From positions 1 through 64,000 of the forward strand of contig NZ_QUHV01000006.1 in the NCBI RefSeq assembly GCF_003479805.1: 64,000 nt of DNA, in the 5' to 3' direction. Of the stretch, positions 19,408-27,267 are shown one piece after another; position 1 is the first letter of the stretch, and every line of letters starts with the position of its first letter. The notes beneath the pieces were generated by a model. That model was not told where the DNA came from, did no database searches, and saw only the letters and a program-made list of their open reading frames with translations. Origin of the DNA: Collinsella sp. AF08-23. Lineage in GTDB: Bacteria > Actinomycetota > Coriobacteriia > Coriobacteriales > Coriobacteriaceae. Both the position numbers and the translations under genes were made by a program.

Positions 19408-20219
19408 AGCGAGGCCGCCTTACTCACGAGCAACGCGATGCGCTCATCGAGGGCGCGTGCGTTGGAACACAGACCTTGGACGTCGCGGGCGCCCCGAGCG
19501 CCCAGCAGGAAGAACTCACGATTGCCCTTCGCCCCCTTGATGGGCGAGGCGCACACGTCGAGCGGGGCGAGGCCGCTTTGGGCGAGCAGGCGCACCGTTT
19601 GCTCCAACACGCGCGCGTGCACCGTGGGGTCGCGCACGATACCGCCTTCCCCCACCTCGTCTGGCGCCGCCTCGAACTGCGGCTTGACGAGCGTGAGGAA
19701 GGCGCCGTCGGCCGAGATAAGCTCGAGCACCGCAGGTAAGATGGTGCGAATGCTGGTGAAGGAGACATCGCACACGGCTAGGTCGAAGGCCCCCGCATGA
19801 CCGAGCGCGGGTACATCGACGATGTTCGTGCGCTCGAGCAGGGTCACGCGGGCGTCGTTGCGCAAGGACCAGTCGAACTGGGCACGGCCCACATCGACGG
19901 AGACCACGTGCGCAGCGCCGCGCTTAAGCAGGCAGTCGGTAAAACCACCCGTCGAACATCCCACATCGAGGCAGGACAGGCCCGAGGGGTCGACCTCGAA
20001 CGCGTCGAGGGCACCGGCCAGCTTGAGGCCCCCGCGGCCCACATAGGGAATGCGCCCCTTGACATGCAAGGGCGTGCCGGGCTTGACCATCATCCCGGGA
20101 GAGCTCAGGCGCTCGCCACCCGAAGAGACGAGACCCGCCATCAACGTGCGCAGGGCATCTGCGCGGTTCTCGCAGATGCCCTGGGAAATCAATTCATCAT
20201 CTAGACGAACACGTGCCAC
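19404..20219 (-). CDS. tlyA: TlyA-family rRNA 2'-O-methyltransferase
   Basis: 271 aa from a GTG start. An N-terminal S4 RNA-binding domain (RVRLDDELISQGICENRADA) is followed by an FtsJ-like methyltransferase with SAM motif LDVGCSTGGFTDCLL (near 82). TlyA methylates 16S and/or 23S rRNA; older annotations call it hemolysin. It sits 12 bp after xseB, the usual place in the nusB-xseB-tlyA-nadK-recN order. Confidence 0.9.
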   Translation of the reverse strand: MARVRLDDELISQGICENRADALRTLMAGLVSSGGERLSSPGMMVKPGTPLHVKGRIPYVGRGGLKLAGALDAFEVDPSGLSCLDVGCSTGGFTDCLLKRGAAHVVSVDVGRAQFDWSLRNDARVTLLERTNIVDVPALGHAGAFDLAVCDVSFTSIRTILPAVLELISADGAFLTLVKPQFEAAPDEVGEGGIVRDPTVHARVLEQTVRLLAQSGLAPLDVCASPIKGAKGNREFFLLGARGARDVQGLCSNARALDERIALLVSKAASL

Positions 20220-20231
20220 GATGTGCCCTTC

Positions 20232-20543
20232 TTACGCGTCCTCGGCGCTCGAATCCGCGCCGGAGGGCCCATCCGAAGACGCGGTTGCTTCGGGTGTACG
20301 CGCGTCCTTGACCGCCGAATCTGCCGAGTCCTCGGAGCCGTCACGCGACTCCCGCTCATCGAGCATGTCGACCTCGCGAGGCGACAGCTCGAACGAGTCG
20401 ACCATATCCACGGCGCGCGAGCCAAGCTCGATCGCCTCATCGAACAAATCGAGGCTGCGCTCGAGCGAGGTGTCCTTGGAACGAACTTGAGCGATGATCT
20501 GGTCCAGACGCTCCGTGATGTCGTCGAAAGTGCCCTCGGCCAT
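20232..20543 (-). CDS. xseB: Exodeoxyribonuclease VII small subunit
   Basis: 103 aa. Residues 1-60 match XseB (FDDITERLDQIIAQVRSKD, then a LERSLDLFDEAIEL helix). A Ser/Asp/Ala tail of about 40 residues makes it longer than usual. XseB pairs with the large subunit XseA to degrade single-stranded DNA. xseA, normally adjacent, is absent from the window, as are ispA and dxs, which lie here in other Gram-positives. Confidence 0.85.
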   Translation of the reverse strand: MAEGTFDDITERLDQIIAQVRSKDTSLERSLDLFDEAIELGSRAVDMVDSFELSPREVDMLDERESRDGSEDSADSAVKDARTPEATASSDGPSGADSSAEDA

Positions 20544-20546
20544 GTC

Positions 20547-21197
20547 CTACTCCCCGTCGGAGGAATCGAACGGGTCGAGGAACATATCGTCGAGGTCCTC
20601 GGTCTCAAAGCCATACTCGGCTGCCTCGAAGCGCGCGCGGGCCTCCTCGGCGGCGCGGGCGGCTTCGCGTTCCGCCTCGAGCCGCTTGGGATCGATCTCG
20701 AACCACAGGGCGGAAATGCAGGCAGCCTCGCAGTCATCTGCCGTGACGGTGCACGCAACGTGCTGGAGGCTCGGCAGATGGCGCTCACGGACGATGCGGC
20801 CGAGCACGCCGTTCACAAAGCCGGCGGAGTCGTCGGTGCCGTACGCCTTGGCGACCTCGACGGCCTCATTGATGACGACGGCGGCATCGAGGGTATCGGC
20901 CACCTGGAAGTACAGCTCGTACACGGCGGCGCGCAGCAAGTTGCGGTCGGCACCGGGCATGCGCTCGAGGCTCCAATTGGCGGAGACGGCGCGCAGCGCG
21001 GAATCGATGCGCTCGCGATTGGCGTCCACGCCGCGCGCGATCTCTACCGCGTAATCTGCCAGCGGGCCCTTGGAAAGCGTGAAATCGCCGGCAAGAACGT
21101 CGGCCACGGACTCGCCGCGGACCTCCGCCTGGAACAAGATCTGAAGGGCCTGGCTACGGGCGAGCGTACGCCCGCGGTTGACCTTAAGGGATGCCAC
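20547..21197 (-). CDS. nusB: Transcription antitermination factor NusB
   Basis: 216 aa. The helical NusB core covers residues 8-140 (RSQALQILFQAEVRGES, then DRNLLRAAVYEL and INEAVEVAKAYG). NusB with NusE binds boxA RNA to support rRNA transcription. A charged extension of about 70 residues, ending in an acidic stretch, follows the core and is not typical. It lies three bases downstream of asp23 and three bases upstream of xseB. Confidence 0.92.
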   Translation of the reverse strand: MASLKVNRGRTLARSQALQILFQAEVRGESVADVLAGDFTLSKGPLADYAVEIARGVDANRERIDSALRAVSANWSLERMPGADRNLLRAAVYELYFQVADTLDAAVVINEAVEVAKAYGTDDSAGFVNGVLGRIVRERHLPSLQHVACTVTADDCEAACISALWFEIDPKRLEAEREAARAAEEARARFEAAEYGFETEDLDDMFLDPFDSSDGE

Positions 21198-21200
21198 GCG

Positions 21201-21560
21201 CTACTCCTTGGGGAAAACGAGGCTGTCGATGCAGATGTTCACGCTCTCGACCTCGACGCCCACCTGGGCATCGATGGCGTTGACCACGGCCTCGCGCACG
21301 ACCTCGGCGAGCTTCTTGAACGGATAGCCGAAGAAGACCGTGAGGTGCACGGTGAGACGGAGCTTGTCGTCAATGACCTCGGCCTCGACGTCCTCACCCA
21401 CCTGCGTGGACTTGGCGGAGAACATGGAAACGAGATTGGTGGCGAGGTCCTTGACGCCCACAGACGCGACGCCTTCGACCTGCTCGACGGAACGGGAGAC
21501 GATGGCGGCCAGGACCTCAGGCGCGATGCCGATTCCTGCGATGGTGATCTCTTGCGACAT
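21201..21560 (-). CDS. Asp23/Gls24 family protein (YqhY-like)
   Basis: 119 aa. Typical Asp23 features: an opening of the type ITIAGIGIAPEVLAAIVSRSVEQVEGV, then a repeated beta-alpha pattern ending VNICIDSLVF. The ATG at 21560 has AAGGAG five bases upstream; the track frame starts at an earlier GTG. Homologs beside nusB have been linked to control of acetyl-CoA carboxylase in Bacillus, but no acc gene is here. Role uncertain. Confidence 0.82.
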   Translation of the reverse strand: MSQEITIAGIGIAPEVLAAIVSRSVEQVEGVASVGVKDLATNLVSMFSAKSTQVGEDVEAEVIDDKLRLTVHLTVFFGYPFKKLAEVVREAVVNAIDAQVGVEVESVNICIDSLVFPKE

Positions 21561-21600
21561 GGTCACTCCTTACGTGAATGCGTGATGCGCGAGGATGCGA

Positions 21601-22164
21601 TTAGAGGCGCTGGACGAACTCGCCGGTGCGGGTATCGACCTTGATGCGCTCGCCCTCGTTGAGGTACATGGGGACCTGAACGACCGCGCCGGTGTCGATG
21701 GTGGCGGGCTTGGTGGCACCTTGGACGGTGTTGCCCTTGGCACCCGGGACGGTCTCGACGACCTCGGCCTCGATGAACATGGGCGGATTCACGCCGAGCA
21801 GCTCGGTATCGGCGTAGAGGAGCTGGGCGTTGTCGTTCTCGCGCAGCCACTTGGCGTTGTCGCCGATGAAGTCGGCGGGCACCGGGATCTGCTCATAGGA
21901 GCTCATGTCCATGAAGTAGTAGTTGTCGCCGTCGTTGTAGAGGTACTGCATCTCGTTGGTGATGAGCTGCACGCTCTCGAACTTGGAACCGGCGTTGCAG
22001 GTGTTCTCGACCACGCGGCCGGTCTTGAGGTCCTTGGTCTTGTAGCGGACGAAGGCACCGCCCTTGCCGGGCTTGACGTGCTGGAACTCGACGATGGTGT
22101 AGTACTTGTCCTTGATCTTGAGACCCATGCCGTTGCGGAAGTCGGCGGTGGTAATGGAAGCCAT
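21601..22164 (-). CDS. efp: Elongation factor P
   Basis: 187 aa. The KOW-like N-terminal domain carries the modification loop HVKPGKGGAF with Lys at the tip, and the C-terminal EF-P domain ends in IKVDTRTGEFVQRL. EF-P rescues ribosomes stalled on polyproline. No modification enzyme is encoded nearby. It is flanked by the Pro-peptidase gene and asp23, a common arrangement. Confidence 0.95.
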   Translation of the reverse strand: MASITTADFRNGMGLKIKDKYYTIVEFQHVKPGKGGAFVRYKTKDLKTGRVVENTCNAGSKFESVQLITNEMQYLYNDGDNYYFMDMSSYEQIPVPADFIGDNAKWLRENDNAQLLYADTELLGVNPPMFIEAEVVETVPGAKGNTVQGATKPATIDTGAVVQVPMYLNEGERIKVDTRTGEFVQRL

Positions 22165-22217
22165 GGCTTGCCTTTCTGTAGAGGAGTCGAACCTGAAAAG
22201 TATACTCTCAAATGCGC

Positions 22218-23348
22218 TTAACAGTCGATGACGACCAGCTCGTGCGTAGAGGTCGTGAAGGGCTCGTAGCCGTCCTTCGTCACGACGCCGTAGTCCTCCA
22301 GGCGCACGCCGCCCACGCCGGGCAGGTAGATGCCGGGCTCCACGGTGATGACGGCGCCCTCCTCCACGATGTTGCTCTTGCGGCCGAAGACCGGAAGCTC
22401 GTGGATGTCGATGCCCACGCCATGACCGAGGCCGTGGCCGTAGTACTCACCGTAACCGGCATCGCCGATGATCTTCTGAGAGAGCAGGTGGATATCGTGA
22501 CCGTCCACGCCGGCGCGGATCGCGGCGACGCACTCCTCGTGCGTACGGCGAACGATGTCGTAGATCTCACGTTGCTTCTCGGAGGGCTCGCCCACGCAGA
22601 CCGTACGGGTCATGTCCGACTTGTAATCGCGGTACCCCGCGCCGTAGTCCATAAGGACGAAGTCACCCTTCTCCACCACGCGGTCACCGGGGATGGCGTG
22701 CGGGTTGGCGGTATTGGGGCCGCTCGCGACGATGGAGCCAAAGGCCAGGCCATCGGCACCGTTGTCGAACATGAAGGTTTCAAGCTCGGTGCGGAGCTGC
22801 TTTTCCGTGTAGCCGGGACGGATGAACTCGCACATATGGACGAAGGCGGCGTCGGTGATGGACTGCGCATGGCGCATGAGCTCGATCTCCTCGGCGTCCT
22901 TGATGGCGCGCATGAGCTGGAGATCTCCGTGCATGAGCGGCAGGCTCGCGCAGATGGAGCAATCCTCTAGCCCGCGCTCGATGCCGCGGTAGAAGTTGAT
23001 CTGCATGTCGTCCTCGACAGCGACGGTACGGCTCTTGGTATCGCGGGCGCGCTCGGCGACCCAACGCGGAATGTCGATGACCTCCATGTCGAGCTTCCAC
23101 TCGACACCCTCGGGAAGGTTCTCCTCGAAGGTGTTGAAGTACCGGGAGTCGGTGTGCAGGTAGCAGGCATCAGCGGTGATAAAGGCGGCGTGCGGGTATT
23201 CGCCGGTGTAATCGAAGACCCGCATGGCCCCAGTGAGCCAGCGAAGGTTTGCCTCGTCGCGCACGACCACGGCGTCGTAGCCGCGCTCTGCCATGAGGGC
23301 ACGCAGGCGGGCGATGCGGCCGGCGGGACCGTTAAGTTTCTGGGACAT
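22218..23348 (-). CDS. M24 family aminopeptidase (Xaa-Pro type)
   Basis: 376 aa from the ATG at 23348 (AGGA upstream). An N-terminal creatinase-like domain is followed by the pita-bread peptidase domain. Metal ligands are visible: DYGAGYRDYKSDMTR (two Asp), GHGLGHGVGIDIHE (His), TVEPGIYLPG and RLEDYG (two Glu). It probably removes residues next to proline from peptides in the cytoplasm. The gene sits directly upstream of efp, as in many Gram-positives. Confidence 0.88.
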   Translation of the reverse strand: MSQKLNGPAGRIARLRALMAERGYDAVVVRDEANLRWLTGAMRVFDYTGEYPHAAFITADACYLHTDSRYFNTFEENLPEGVEWKLDMEVIDIPRWVAERARDTKSRTVAVEDDMQINFYRGIERGLEDCSICASLPLMHGDLQLMRAIKDAEEIELMRHAQSITDAAFVHMCEFIRPGYTEKQLRTELETFMFDNGADGLAFGSIVASGPNTANPHAIPGDRVVEKGDFVLMDYGAGYRDYKSDMTRTVCVGEPSEKQREIYDIVRRTHEECVAAIRAGVDGHDIHLLSQKIIGDAGYGEYYGHGLGHGVGIDIHELPVFGRKSNIVEEGAVITVEPGIYLPGVGGVRLEDYGVVTKDGYEPFTTSTHELVVIDC

Positions 23349-23436
23349 AGGATGATCCTTTCTCGAGAACAGGCTGGCTGGGATGTGTGCAATGGGAAGA
23401 CAGATGCGTCCTGCGCCATTATCGCACTCCAAGAGG

Positions 23437-24528
23437 CTAGGGATGGCGCGAGGCGAGGAACGCACGGGCGTGGCGCTCGAAGACCTCGTCGTCTACCGAT
23501 GCCAGGCGAATGATGCCCGGATGCTTGGGCAGGGCAAACTGGAAACGGTTCGAGCGACGGAAGCGCTCGGCGCGCACGGCATCGATGAACGCCTCGGGCT
23601 CGATTGAGAACTCGAGCTCCTCGATGCCCAGGTCTTCCAGGCGATCGTCGAGGGCAAACATCTCATCAACGGGAAACTCGCACACGTCGACGGCAAGACG
23701 CGCCTCGAAGCGCATGCCCTCGGCGTAAAGACGGTACCCGGGGATGGAGGAGTCATTCAAACACACGGCTAGTGCGCGAGCCGTGGTATCGCCGTACATG
23801 AACGCGCGGCGTGCGGAGGGGCTCGCCGACTTGACAGTATTCATGCGCGAGGTATGCGCACTGGTGAACGCCTCCATGAGCGAGACTTCACTACCGGCGA
23901 CCATGCCCTCGACCGTGGACTCGAACGACTCCCAGCACTTGCGGCTCTCGGCGAGGCTCGCCGCGCACATGAGCGCGTAGCCCAGGCCATTGCGCTGCGA
24001 GTCGAACGCGCGCACAAGGTCGAGATCGCATATGACGAGACCGACCTCAGGCGCAAGCGACACGCCCGCATCATGTGCCCCAACGGAAAGGGGCACCATC
24101 TGGGTGGGTGCCATGATCATGGCATCGAGCGTCGTGGGGACAAGAGCGCACGCGCACCCTCCGCACCACGAACGGGCGATGTACGCGGAGATGGAGCAGA
24201 CGGGGGCGGAGCCAACGCCCACGACGAGGTCCTCGGCAGTGAGGCCGAAAGACGCGAGGCGCACGAACAACCCGCCGACAGTTGCGAACGAGCTCGCGGC
24301 CTCTCCATCGAGCGCCACCTCATCCACGCGATATCCGGCATCGATAAGCGAACGGCGCACGTTAAGGACAAGGTCCTCGGGCAGGTCGGCATCGGCAACC
24401 ATGAAGGCGCGACAGGGACGCCCCACGGCGCCGGCGAGCATTTTGGAGAGCTCGGAAAACGCACCGCAGCCAAAGCGCAAATCGGTGCTGCGGGTGCCAA
24501 AGTTGAGAAGCTTGCGACGAATCGTCAT
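23437..24528 (-). CDS. Degenerate 3-dehydroquinate synthase (AroB) homolog
   Basis: 363 aa with the overall AroB/glycerol-dehydrogenase fold. It keeps VPTTLDAM (canonical PTTLLA). The DSSVGGKTGVN loop is replaced by MAPTQMVPLSVGAHDAG. By hand alignment all three metal ligands are lost: Glu of GLAEviK is Tyr (NGLGYALM), His of GHTFGH is Asp (GDTTARA), His of HGEAV is Tyr (LYAEGM). Canonical DHQ synthase activity is therefore unlikely. The frame is intact and overlaps aroK by ATGA, so the protein is probably made and may have another role. Confidence 0.72.
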   Translation of the reverse strand: MTIRRKLLNFGTRSTDLRFGCGAFSELSKMLAGAVGRPCRAFMVADADLPEDLVLNVRRSLIDAGYRVDEVALDGEAASSFATVGGLFVRLASFGLTAEDLVVGVGSAPVCSISAYIARSWCGGCACALVPTTLDAMIMAPTQMVPLSVGAHDAGVSLAPEVGLVICDLDLVRAFDSQRNGLGYALMCAASLAESRKCWESFESTVEGMVAGSEVSLMEAFTSAHTSRMNTVKSASPSARRAFMYGDTTARALAVCLNDSSIPGYRLYAEGMRFEARLAVDVCEFPVDEMFALDDRLEDLGIEELEFSIEPEAFIDAVRAERFRRSNRFQFALPKHPGIIRLASVDDEVFERHARAFLASRHP

Positions 24529-25058
24529 ATCAGACCACGCTCCAAGAGCAGTTCGGCAACGGTATAGGACACATCGGTGAACGAGGTGCCGCGAATATCC
24601 ACGGTAAGGTCGGCGGCTTGTCGGTACAACGGGCGGCGATGTTCGAGCAGACGCGCGGCGTGCTCGGCGCTGCGGAAATCGGGTCGGGTGTCGGAGCGGC
24701 GGATTTGACGCAGGGAGTCGTCTAAGTCACCGTCGAGATACACGCAGTAGCCCATCTCGTGCATGAGCTCGATGTTGCGAGGGGTCTCCACGACACCACC
24801 CCCACATGAGACGAGCAGGCTGCGCTCCGAACGCAGCCCCTCGAGCACGGCGGTCTCGAGCTCGCGAAAGCGGTCCTCGCCAAGTTCCTCGAACACGCGG
24901 GCGACGGTGCTGCCGCAACGCCGCTCGACCAAGCGGTCGGTGTCGACGAAACGGCGATGGAACATCCGTCCCAGGTTTCGGGCGAGCGTCGACTTGCCGG
25001 CCCCAAGGAATCCGACGAAGAAGACGTGATCGCATCCGTGCTTGACCGCCTGCGCCAT
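24525..25058 (-). CDS. aroK: Shikimate kinase
   Basis: 177 aa. Walker A GFLGAGKST (near 16-24), shikimate-binding DTDRLVE, FRELE and CGGGVV, and the lid arginine region SDTRPDF. All expected catalytic features are present. It phosphorylates shikimate in the chorismate pathway. It overlaps the degenerate aroB homolog by four bases and lies six bases after yqeG. Confidence 0.92.
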   Translation of the reverse strand: MAQAVKHGCDHVFFVGFLGAGKSTLARNLGRMFHRRFVDTDRLVERRCGSTVARVFEELGEDRFRELETAVLEGLRSERSLLVSCGGGVVETPRNIELMHEMGYCVYLDGDLDDSLRQIRRSDTRPDFRSAEHAARLLEHRRPLYRQAADLTVDIRGTSFTDVSYTVAELLLERGLI

Positions 25059-25064
25059 GGCGAC

Positions 25065-25562
25065 CTACTCCTCGCAGGCCACGTGACGCAGGGCGCGGCG
25101 CTCGAAGATGCGGAAAATCTGCGTGTACCACAGGTCGACGGTTGTCTGTGGCTTGACCAGAATAGTGTCGATACCGGCGAAGTTTCCGCCCCACACATCG
25201 GTGTAGAGCTGGTCGCCGATCATGACGGCCTCCTCCGGCTTCGCGCCCAAACGGCGCATACCCGCCGTGATCGCATAGGGCAGCGGCTTGCACGCGAAGG
25301 AGATGTAATCCATCTTGAGCTCGCGCGCCGAGCGCGAGACATGACTCTTGTGCCAGTTGTTGGACACCATGATGAGCTCGAAGCCGAGCTCGCGCGCATG
25401 GTCGAGCCACGCCGCCACGCTGGCGGGCGCGTCCTTGCGGTCACGCGGGACGAGCGTATTATCGCGATCGAGTAGAATGGCGCGTTTGCCGGACGCCCAA
25501 AGGGCGTCGAGGTCGATGCGCTCAACGCTCGAAACATAGCGTGCAGGGGAAAACCAGCTCAT
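25065..25562 (-). CDS. YqeG-family HAD phosphatase
   Basis: 165 aa, HAD subfamily IIIA. Motif I LLDRDNTLVP (Asp nucleophile), motif II VSNN, motif IV MIGDQLYTDVWGGN. Substrate unknown; homologs occur beside aroK, aroE and yqeH in Gram-positives. It lies three bases after mltG and six bases before aroK. Confidence 0.85.
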   Translation of the reverse strand: MSWFSPARYVSSVERIDLDALWASGKRAILLDRDNTLVPRDRKDAPASVAAWLDHARELGFELIMVSNNWHKSHVSRSARELKMDYISFACKPLPYAITAGMRRLGAKPEEAVMIGDQLYTDVWGGNFAGIDTILVKPQTTVDLWYTQIFRIFERRALRHVACEE

Positions 25563-25565
25563 TGC

Positions 25566-26831
25566 CTACTCCCAAGACTGCATGTGCTCATCGTAGGTCT
25601 CGGAGAAATACTCCTCGTCCTGCGTGATGTAAAAGTAGAGGTCATTTGAATCGGTCGGGTTCAAGGTAGCCTGAATCGCCTCGACCGACGGCGCGCAGAT
25701 GGGCGTGGGGGGAAGTCCCGCGTTCTTATAAGAGTTATACGGGCTGTCGATGCTCTGGATGTCATCGGCCGTGACGGCGCCGCCCGTCACATACATGAGC
25801 GTGGCGTCACTTTGCAGGTACGGGCGACCCGCAAAATCACCCTTCCCGCTCATGCGGTTGAGGAAGACGGAGGCAACATGCGCGCGCTGGCTGGCGTTCA
25901 ATCCCTCACGCTCAACAACGGAAGCGAGGACGAGCAATTCATAATCGCTGAGGTCGAGCCCATAGCGCTCGTTGATAGCGATGCGGGCGGCCGTGAAGTC
26001 GAGCGCGTCGACCACATCCGTCTGATACTGGTCGAGCATGGCGCGAATAATTTGATCGGCCGTGGGAGTGCCCGAGAAGGTATACGTCTTTGGATAAAGG
26101 AAGCCCTCAAGGGAATCGTCGGCTGCCTCAGACAAGAAGGGATAATCCGAAACGTAAGCGCTCGCCTTTGCCTGGGCAAGGAAGTCATCGGCAGAGATGC
26201 CATAGGTCTCCTCAACGAGCTGCGCCGTCTGCCCGACAGTCCTGCCCTCGGGCACCGTGAGCTTGGCGCCACTGGCATTCGGGCCCTCGACGAGCTGCTC
26301 GACCACTTCGACGGGATCCTGCAGCGTCTCGAACTGGTAATCGCCGGGCTTGAGCGACATCTCGGCATTCAGCTTCTTGACGGCGGCATAGTACTCCGAG
26401 GGATCCTCGATAATGTGGTTCTCGGAAAGGATGGAGGCTATGGTATCGCCAGAGGCACCATCGGGAATGGTGATAGTGACCTGCTGGCCCGCCTCAACGG
26501 TTTGATCGGATCCGCTAAACAGACGAGGGAAGATAAAGATGGCAGCACCTGCGACGACGGCGATGGCGATGAGGACGCCGACGATCACCGGAATCGGAGA
26601 GCCCTTCTTATGCGAATCTCCACTACGGCTGTATACAGGCTGAACACCAGTGCGGGAGGGCTGGGCGGAAACGGGACGCGAGGTGTTCTGCGAGAAACGA
26701 GTGCCCGCTGGACGCGGCGCGGCGGTACGACTCGAGGCAGACGAAGCGGGGGCAGACCCATTGGTGCGGAATCGCTTGCCCGCCGGACGGGACGTGTCGC
26801 CGGGGCGATGGGAACCGGAGTAATCAGCCAC
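25566..26831 (-). CDS. mltG: Endolytic murein transglycosylase MltG
   Basis: 421 aa. A basic Ser/Pro/Arg-rich cytoplasmic region (1-75), one membrane helix (about 78-103), then a LysM-like region and the YceG catalytic domain with LEGFLYPKTY and the glutamate motif ASVVERE. It cuts nascent peptidoglycan strands and so sets glycan length. It overlaps ruvX by eight bases. Confidence 0.92.
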   Translation of the reverse strand: MADYSGSHRPGDTSRPAGKRFRTNGSAPASSASSRTAAPRPAGTRFSQNTSRPVSAQPSRTGVQPVYSRSGDSHKKGSPIPVIVGVLIAIAVVAGAAIFIFPRLFSGSDQTVEAGQQVTITIPDGASGDTIASILSENHIIEDPSEYYAAVKKLNAEMSLKPGDYQFETLQDPVEVVEQLVEGPNASGAKLTVPEGRTVGQTAQLVEETYGISADDFLAQAKASAYVSDYPFLSEAADDSLEGFLYPKTYTFSGTPTADQIIRAMLDQYQTDVVDALDFTAARIAINERYGLDLSDYELLVLASVVEREGLNASQRAHVASVFLNRMSGKGDFAGRPYLQSDATLMYVTGGAVTADDIQSIDSPYNSYKNAGLPPTPICAPSVEAIQATLNPTDSNDLYFYITQDEEYFSETYDEHMQSWE

Positions 26832-27252
26832 GGTCTTCCTTTCGTCTCTGAGAGTCGAGCCACGCCTGCAGGAACAGCGAAGCCGAGATCATATCTACCT
26901 TACCGCGCATCTGTTTTTCGCTCAAACCCTGCTCACGCAAAACGCGCTTGGCCTCGCTCGAGGAAAGGCGCTCGTCGATGAACTCGAGGGGAAGGTCGCA
27001 GGCACGCGCTACGCGTTCGGCGATCGCACGGATATGCTCTGCCTGCGGGCCTTCCTCCCCCGCCATCGTCTGGGGCAGTCCGCAGACGAGGACATCGGGC
27101 TCATGGTCCTCAATGATCATGCGAAAGGTGAGCGCCATATTCTCAACCTCGGAAGCAGGGAGGACCTTGAGCGGCATAGCGACGCGCCCGGTGCGGTCAG
27201 AGACCGCGATACCGGTGCGTGTGCCGCCAATATCGAGCGCGAGTGCAACCAC
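26824..27252 (-). CDS. ruvX: RuvX/YqgF Holliday-junction resolvase family protein
   Basis: 142 aa with the RNase H-like fold: ALDIGGTRTGIAVSD at the N-terminus, VCGLPQTMAGEEGP near 59, and IDERLSSSEAKRVL near 98. The family is essential in several bacteria; proposed roles are pre-16S rRNA processing and Holliday-junction resolution. It lies between alaS and mltG, the conserved alaS-ruvX-mltG order. Confidence 0.9.
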   Translation of the reverse strand: MVALALDIGGTRTGIAVSDRTGRVAMPLKVLPASEVENMALTFRMIIEDHEPDVLVCGLPQTMAGEEGPQAEHIRAIAERVARACDLPLEFIDERLSSSEAKRVLREQGLSEKQMRGKVDMISASLFLQAWLDSQRRKEDRG

Positions 27253-27267
27253 CTCTGGACGCCTCGG

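Noticed and set aside
23437..24528. Calling the AroB homolog a pseudogene
   Set aside because: The frame is complete, of normal length and translationally coupled; only active-site residues are lost.
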